This document shows, piece after piece, positions 59,587 through 64,000 of a stretch of 64,000 nt of DNA. The DNA is from Eubacterium plexicaudatum ASF492. GTDB taxonomy: Bacteria; Bacillota; Clostridia; Lachnospirales; Lachnospiraceae. A program made the position numbers and the translations under genes. The stretch covers positions 4,545,501 to 4,609,500 of the forward strand of contig NZ_AQFT02000001.1 in assembly GCF_000364225.2 (NCBI RefSeq). The letters are read 5' to 3'. How positions within the stretch are numbered: the stretch's first letter is position 1; each line of letters begins with the position of its first letter. A model generated the notes under the pieces. It searched no databases and was not told the DNA's origin. It saw only the letters and a program-made list of their open reading frames with translations.

Positions 59587-59757
59587 TTATTCACTTTCTG
59601 ATCGTGAAGCCATTTTTATAAGACCTCGCATATATGCCTGAACAAGTTTTTGATTCTCCTCAGTTAAAAGATGATATTCAGCTATCAGCTGTTGATCGGA
59701 AACTGTCAATTGTTTCACTTCCACGTTTTTTTCATTACCGCATTCATATTCTCTCAT
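59587..59757 (-). CDS. Small protein (56 residues), paralogue of the 61.9-kb gene
   Basis: The sequence has VEVKQLTVSDQQLIAEYHLL and NQKLVQAYMRGLI. The gene at 61921-62106 encodes the near-copy VVKQLTIADQQLIAEFHQLP and NQKLVKAYVHGLL. Two amphipathic helices are predicted by eye, and there is no DNA-binding motif that I can name. AGAAGGAG lies upstream of ATG 59757. Its AT-rich promoter region shares a pair of decamers with that of its paralogue. It may be a small regulatory or antitoxin-like protein; this is a guess. Confidence 0.6.
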   Translation of the reverse strand: MREYECGNEKNVEVKQLTVSDQQLIAEYHLLTEENQKLVQAYMRGLIKMASRSESE

Positions 59758-59780
59758 TGTGTAATTTTCTCCTTCTCATT

Positions 59781-59844
59781 TGTATTATATTTTATATATT
59801 AATATATATTATAATTTTCCAAAAGATGTTAATATGTATTATAT
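59781..59844 (-). promoter_or_regulatory. Paired decamers upstream of the 56-residue gene
   Basis: tgtattatat occurs at 59781-59790 and 59835-59844 (start-to-start 54 bp). On the coding strand each contains TATAAT, so they may be -10 boxes or operator sites. The outer copy is embedded in aaaagatgttaatatgtat, matched by aaaagatagtaaaatgtat upstream of the 61.9-kb paralogue. Confidence 0.5.
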
Positions 59845-59981
59845 ATTAATATTTATATGTAATGCAATCTGACTTCCGAATCCGAATCTTATCATACGGA
59901 TGTATTTTTGAAATTTTAATTGCAGCTATTTGTTACGATATGATAATATAATTCATATGAATCATCACGGAGGAAAAACAT

Positions 59982-60728
59982 ATGAATTCCAAAGATCATA
60001 CAAGAACATATACCGTTATTCTTTCCGGCGGCATCGGCTCTCGATTAAAAGGAATAGATATTCCTAAACAGTATTATAAAATCTGCGGAAGAACGATTCT
60101 GAGCTACTGTCTGGAACAAATAGAACAAACGGAATGTATCAATGGCTACATCGTCATTGCTGTGGCAGAATGGCAGGACTTTATCTTACAGGAAATAAAA
60201 CAACTGCCGGCTACCGCATCCACAGGCTCAGCTGCATCTAAATTTCTGGGATTTGCTTTACCGGGTAAAAATCGACAGCAGTCTATCCTGCATGGACTGC
60301 AAAGTCTGAAAACAACTGCAAAAGATAACGATATTGTGTTAATTCAGGACGCTGTCAGACCGCTTACCTCCAAAACCCTGATTGTAAACTGCATACAGGC
60401 TGCCGCAGGTGCGGACGGTGCAATGCCGATACTCCCAATGACAGATACCGTCTATTATAGTAAAGACGGAAAACAAGTAGATGCATTGTTAGATCGGGAT
60501 AAAATTATTGCAGGACAGGCTCCGGAAGCATTTGTCTTTGGAGCATATCTGCGAGCAAATGAATCTTTATCAGAGGCTGAAATGCTGGCTGTCAGAGGCA
60601 GCACGGAACCGGCTATAAAGGCCGGCATGCGCATTGCATTATTGGATGGAGACGAACGGAATTTAAAAATTACAACCGAAAAAGATTTAAAACAATTTGA
60701 AAAACTATTGGAGGACCGCAGGATATGA
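59982..60728 (+). CDS. IspD/TarI-type cytidylyltransferase
   Basis: 248 residues, intact, on the plus strand. Transfers CMP from CTP to an alditol phosphate. The nucleotide-binding loop is VILSGGIGSRLKGIDIPKQY, with GKNRQQSILHGLQSL, VLIQDAVRPLTSKTLIV and AMPILPMTDTVYYS, ending LKITTEKDLKQFEKLL. IspD and TarI share these motifs; coupling to a TarJ-like dehydrogenase (4-base overlap, ATGA) argues for CDP-ribitol or a related CDP-alditol rather than isoprenoid synthesis. GGAGG precedes ATG 59982, and TATAAT at 59947-59952 is a possible -10. Confidence 0.85.
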   Translation: MNSKDHTRTYTVILSGGIGSRLKGIDIPKQYYKICGRTILSYCLEQIEQTECINGYIVIAVAEWQDFILQEIKQLPATASTGSAASKFLGFALPGKNRQQSILHGLQSLKTTAKDNDIVLIQDAVRPLTSKTLIVNCIQAAAGADGAMPILPMTDTVYYSKDGKQVDALLDRDKIIAGQAPEAFVFGAYLRANESLSEAEMLAVRGSTEPAIKAGMRIALLDGDERNLKITTEKDLKQFEKLLEDRRI

Positions 60729-61810
60729 AAGCTTATTCACTAAAAGGAATTGGACAGTTAGAATATGTAGATGTTCCAATGCCTGTCATGCAAAGCGGCT
60801 GGGCTTTGGTACAGGTAGGCGCCGCCGGTATTTGCGGTTCCGATATACCTAGAATTTTCAGTACCGGTACATATCATTTTCCAACGATTCCAGGCCATGA
60901 ATTTTCCGGGAGAGTCGTTGATGTATTTGACAGGCAAAATCAACGTTGGATCGGCAAACGGGTTGGTATTTTCCCTCTCATTCCATGTAAAAAGTGTATG
61001 TCCTGCCAAAACAAAGAGTATGAAATGTGCAGCGATTACGATTATCTTGGTTCCAGACGAGACGGAGGCTTTGCGGAATACACGGCCGTTCCGGTATGGA
61101 ATATGATCGAACTACCGGATAATATAAGTATGAACGAAGCTGCCATGCTGGAACCCGCAGCCGTTGCTCTCCATGCGGTAAGAAGAATACGGCTGCCGCA
61201 CAACAGTGTTGTTGCGTTACTTGGTCTTGGAACAATTGGAATCATGATTACACAGTGGCTTCACATTTTTGGAATACATAAAGTCTATACTACCGGACAT
61301 AATCCCGGTCATGGCTCACTCATGCAGCAGATTGTATCGGCGGACTATGAATACATCAATATTGATAATTCTCAAAACAAGGATATGCAAACCGTATCGG
61401 AAAACGAGGCTGTCTCTCAGATCATAGACAGTACAAAAGGGCAAGGTGTATCGATCGCTGTCGATTGTATCGGAACATCCGCTTCTTTGGACCAATGCAT
61501 AAAATGTGTAAGGCCAGGCGGACAGATTTTAATCGTAGGAAATCCAAAAGAAAATATATTTTTAGACAAAGATATTTACTGGAAAATACTGCGTAAACAA
61601 ATTCATCTTACAGGAACATGGAACTCCTCCTTTTTTCATGATGCTAAAGACGACTGGCATCAGGTAATCGCGTCCGCAAGCAATAGAACTTTCCAAATGT
61701 CTGCATTGATTACGCACCGGCTTTCTTTTGACAAGCTGCACCTGGGATTAGATATCGCGAGAAGCCATAATCAGTATCATAACAAAATTATGATTTGCAA
61801 TGATCTTTAA
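60725..61810 (+). CDS. Zinc-dependent alcohol dehydrogenase, TarJ/alditol-phosphate dehydrogenase-like
   Basis: 361 residues, intact. The medium-chain dehydrogenase motifs are GAAGICGSDIPRIFSTG (catalytic zinc Cys), IPGHEFSGRVVDVF (His-Glu), PCKKCMSCQNKEYEMC (structural zinc), SRRDGGFAEYTAVP and the cofactor loop VALLGLGTIGIMITQWL. It probably reduces ribulose-5-P to ribitol-5-P for the upstream cytidylyltransferase. Galactitol-1-P and other polyol dehydrogenases look alike, so the product may be a different alditol. It overlaps the upstream gene by 4 bases and ends just before a strong terminator. Confidence 0.82.
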   Translation: MKAYSLKGIGQLEYVDVPMPVMQSGWALVQVGAAGICGSDIPRIFSTGTYHFPTIPGHEFSGRVVDVFDRQNQRWIGKRVGIFPLIPCKKCMSCQNKEYEMCSDYDYLGSRRDGGFAEYTAVPVWNMIELPDNISMNEAAMLEPAAVALHAVRRIRLPHNSVVALLGLGTIGIMITQWLHIFGIHKVYTTGHNPGHGSLMQQIVSADYEYINIDNSQNKDMQTVSENEAVSQIIDSTKGQGVSIAVDCIGTSASLDQCIKCVRPGGQILIVGNPKENIFLDKDIYWKILRKQIHLTGTWNSSFFHDAKDDWHQVIASASNRTFQMSALITHRLSFDKLHLGLDIARSHNQYHNKIMICNDL

Positions 61811-61819
61811 ATTATCAAA

Positions 61820-61859
61820 GCCTCAATCCATCACAATACTGTTTTTCATGGATTGAGGC
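61820..61859 (+). terminator. Terminator after the cytidylyltransferase-dehydrogenase pair
   Basis: gcctcaatccat and atggattgaggc form a perfect 12-bp stem with a 16-base loop, 10 bases after the dehydrogenase stop. The T content downstream is modest (acatttgttt) on the plus strand and better (tttgataattt) on the minus strand, so it can act for both converging transcripts. Confidence 0.75.
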
Positions 61860-61920
61860 ACATTTGTTTCTGTTTATCCCATTTCAGAAATCATGAACAG
61901 AAACACACTTGAAAGCAGCT

Positions 61921-62106
61921 CTAATTTTCACCGGCTTGGTTACCAAATGAACCAGAAGCTTTTAACAATCCATGCACATATGCTTTCACGAGTTTTTGAT
62001 TATCATTTGGCAATTGATGAAATTCTGCTATCAGTTGCTGATCAGCGATTGTCAGCTGCTTTACTACAGCTCCTTCTTCATAACCGTATTTCAAGTCTTC
62101 CTTCAT
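61921..62106 (-). CDS. Small protein (61 residues), paralogue of the 59.6-kb gene
   Basis: MKEDLKYGYEEGAVVKQLTI starts the protein. The core DQQLIAEFHQLPNDNQKLVK matches the 59.6-kb product almost position by position. GGAGG lies upstream but 13 bases from the ATG. It converges with the dehydrogenase gene, and the two small genes bracket the cytidylyltransferase-dehydrogenase pair. No known domain. Confidence 0.6.
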   Translation of the reverse strand: MKEDLKYGYEEGAVVKQLTIADQQLIAEFHQLPNDNQKLVKAYVHGLLKASGSFGNQAGEN

Positions 62107-62129
62107 TGTATTGCATCAACCTCCTTTTA

Positions 62130-62194
62130 TGTATTATATTCCTATATTTTAATATAAAAAAATTGTTACAAAAAGATAGTAAAATGTATTATAT
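62130..62194 (-). promoter_or_regulatory. Paired decamers upstream of the 61-residue gene
   Basis: tgtattatat at 62130-62139 and 62185-62194, start-to-start 55 bp, nearly the same spacing as at 59781/59835. Both include TATAAT on the coding strand. Shared spacing and flanks suggest common control of the two paralogues. Confidence 0.5.
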
Positions 62195-62225
62195 GTTTTT
62201 GTTGAGGGCATTCCATACTGTCGGA

Positions 62226-64000
62226 TCAATATTGTACATCCTGCAGCATTACCGGCACCATACGGTCCAGACATGCCTGAGCCGCATATCCCCGGTCTCC
62301 ATAATAACCATCACATAATTGTATCGCCTCATTTATATGATCGGAAGTTCCCAGAATACCCCATCCTTGTTTTTCATACTGTGTGACTAATTCATGGTAC
62401 GCCGCCCAGATTTTCTCATATTTTTTCTCAACGATCTGATTTTTTCGCCCAAATGGAATCCAGATCAAAGCGATTTCCTCACAGTTATCCCAAAACAGTT
62501 CAAGTACACGCTTCATCTTTTCCAGCATTTTACCTTCATAATGAAATAATACACTTATGTCCGTTCCATATAATAGTACTTTTTTCAGGTTTCCATCTTG
62601 TTTCTTTAATACAGACATCCATTGTTCCGGCAAATGTATCAAATCCTTTTTCTCTGTTCTTTTATCCATTTTAGGAGAACCCATTCCCAGTATTTTTTCT
62701 TCCCATTGTGCTCTCATTTTTCCACCTGCGAAATCAGTTAAAATATCAATGTAAATTTGTCGCATCTTTTCGGATTGTACGACCACTTTATCGGCATGTA
62801 TTACGCCGGGAACCGCGCAGCTGTATCGTATATTGGCTACTGCTCTCTCATCCTTTTCATCAATTTCTTTTACAAAATAAGGTGGAATATAAACAAGCTG
62901 ACACGCATATTGTTTCAAATTAGGCGAATAAAAAAACGGATGTACGCTCATAGCGCTATCATATTCATCGTATGGATTTTGTATATAAATAACATCCAGA
63001 TCATGGCTTGAAAAATCAAATGTATCATATCTTATGACAGATACATAATGAGGAAATTCATTTATTTCATTCTGCAGTTCTCCCGCGGTTCCGTCCGGTT
63101 TTTTATAAAAATATGGAATTGGTATTACATAAGCTATGCAGTCCCGATCTGACTGAGCCGCTTCCCAAATGCTTTCCAGATGTTCCCACAAAGATGCATG
63201 ATACGGTAAAAATGCCACTTCATAGCGCAGCTCTATTTCTTCTCTTATTTTTGATTCTATCAGTTCCGGCTGACTTTTTATCATCTCCAGAAGTGCTTCC
63301 ATTTCCGATTTATTTTGATTTAAGACAGCTTCATGCATTCGATATATCAACTCACAAAAATTTTCAAGGCTTCTAACCGATTGACTCCCTTCGCCTGTTT
63401 TTTCCTCCAGCAAAGTTCCAATCATAATAGCTGCTTCCTGATAGTTCGTTAATATGTCTACCGTTTCCTGAATATCCTTGCTCCGGTTTTTCAACTGATC
63501 ATGTGCATTTCCTATTAATTTTAAAAACTGTTTCACACGTTGTTTTAACGTATTTTTGCTTAAAACCTTTTGATCTTCTTCTGAAAACGTATATACATAA
63601 GGGTTTTTACCAATCGCCTGAACTAAAGCTGTTTCCTGCTTTCGAAAAATTGGATAGTCATGCATGCCCGCACTTTTTACATTATTCATGTAATCCCCAA
63701 ATTTTTTCCACAACACACAGTCATACATGGCAGGTACAGGAACCATAAACCGATCAAATTTCAGGCTTTCGGTTCTGTCATACCATGATTTTTGCCACTT
63801 ATATTGTTTATTTTTGATCCATAACGGCATTACTGTAATTTCTTCCGCTTCCTGCCCGGAATACATAGAAAAAAGACTTTCTTCCAGACGGAGCATTTGA
63901 TTCAGCCACGGGCGATTATAATCAATTCGAACATGAAGCATTTCTTCAATCATACCGGTCTGTTCTACCAGCTTATCTCCATCTACTTTCCCATCCAAAA
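62226..64000 (-). CDS. Large protein resembling polyol-phosphate polymerases (N-terminus outside the window)
   Basis: At least 590 residues are visible; the start lies beyond the right edge. The first ~270 visible residues are helical and charged (LKQRVKQFLKLIGNAHDQ, LEALLEMIKSQPELIES). The rest resembles the GT-B part of CDP-glycerol/CDP-ribitol glycerophosphotransferase-like proteins: YEVAFLPYHASLWEHLESIW, CIAYVIPIPYFYKKPDG, DVIYIQNPYDEYDSAMSV, FFYSPNLKQYACQLVYIPPY, DKVVVQSEKM, and KVLLYGTDISVLF. A nearby CDP-alditol synthesis pair would fit such an enzyme. Family assignment is by resemblance only; there is no diagnostic catalytic motif I can point to. Confidence 0.55.
   Translation of the reverse strand, partial: LDGKVDGDKLVEQTGMIEEMLHVRIDYNRPWLNQMLRLEESLFSMYSGQEAEEITVMPLWIKNKQYKWQKSWYDRTESLKFDRFMVPVPAMYDCVLWKKFGDYMNNVKSAGMHDYPIFRKQETALVQAIGKNPYVYTFSEEDQKVLSKNTLKQRVKQFLKLIGNAHDQLKNRSKDIQETVDILTNYQEAAIMIGTLLEEKTGEGSQSVRSLENFCELIYRMHEAVLNQNKSEMEALLEMIKSQPELIESKIREEIELRYEVAFLPYHASLWEHLESIWEAAQSDRDCIAYVIPIPYFYKKPDGTAGELQNEINEFPHYVSVIRYDTFDFSSHDLDVIYIQNPYDEYDSAMSVHPFFYSPNLKQYACQLVYIPPYFVKEIDEKDERAVANIRYSCAVPGVIHADKVVVQSEKMRQIYIDILTDFAGGKMRAQWEEKILGMGSPKMDKRTEKKDLIHLPEQWMSVLKKQDGNLKKVLLYGTDISVLFHYEGKMLEKMKRVLELFWDNCEEIALIWIPFGRKNQIVEKKYEKIWAAYHELVTQYEKQGWGILGTSDHINEAIQLCDGYYGDRGYAAQACLDRMVPVMLQDVQY

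Noticed and set aside
61864..61903. Second inverted repeat (tgtttctgtt / aacagaaaca) after the dehydrogenase terminator
   Set aside because: The loop is long and no T-run follows; the 61820-61859 hairpin already accounts for termination.
1..64000. tRNA, rRNA or CRISPR arrays
   Set aside because: No cloverleaf-like gene, ribosomal RNA stretch, or regularly spaced repeats were seen on either strand.

Overview
The window is an AT-rich, low-GC Firmicute chromosome segment with Gram-positive style ribosome binding sites (GGAGG) and frequent TTG/GTG starts. Gene content points to a gut-type Lachnospiraceae relative; this taxonomic call is inference. Almost everything from 1 to 57.4 kb lies on the minus strand, tightly packed and often overlapping, and reads as one very large surface-glycan locus. 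A candidate promoter sits near 57.46 kb, preceded by a terminator at 57.51 kb.

In transcription order (right to left): 57.4-53.7 kb encodes a heptose-type sugar nucleotide route (GmhA, GmhB, an NDP-sugar epimerase, and a nucleotidyltransferase-kinase fusion in reversed HldE order). A small Cys-rich ORF with an in-frame UGA follows, then two radical SAM proteins and the two halves of a transketolase separated by a carbamoyltransferase and an SGNH protein. 46-29 kb holds FkbM and other methyltransferases, NAD-dependent epimerases, a WbuC-like cupin, a propeller-like protein, GT-B and GT2 enzymes, an IS630 remnant and a second carbamoyltransferase. 28.6-20 kb holds SGNH proteins, a CBS-SGNH-CitC-like fusion, an IS110 remnant and an acyl carrier protein, together a candidate glycan acylation module. 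20-3 kb holds glycosyltransferases (GT2, GT4, GT32, GT-D, Stealth, a NodZ/FUT8-like fucosyltransferase), methyltransferases, a sulfotransferase and a radical SAM protein. 3.3-1.1 kb carries gmd and fcl, which make the GDP-fucose that the fucosyltransferase at 14 kb would use.

Two patterns stand out. First, about 20 proteins carry the same kind of small Rossmann-like domain (hydrophobic strand, GxGxxG, then a second strand ending in D-N/D) joined to very different catalytic domains. Second, about 29 genes left of 48.6 kb are broken by single-base frameshifts, nearly all repaired by adding one A/T to a homopolymer, while 48.6-64 kb has none. I read most of these as one intact gene interrupted by indels (sequence error or slippage) and give merged spans.

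Right of 57.5 kb: an AAA-ATPase/PD-(D/E)XK family protein with two tiny upstream ORFs, a divergent plus-strand cytidylyltransferase/alcohol dehydrogenase pair (TarI/TarJ-like, CDP-alditol synthesis), a paralogous small gene, and the truncated 3' part of a large protein resembling polyol-phosphate polymerases.
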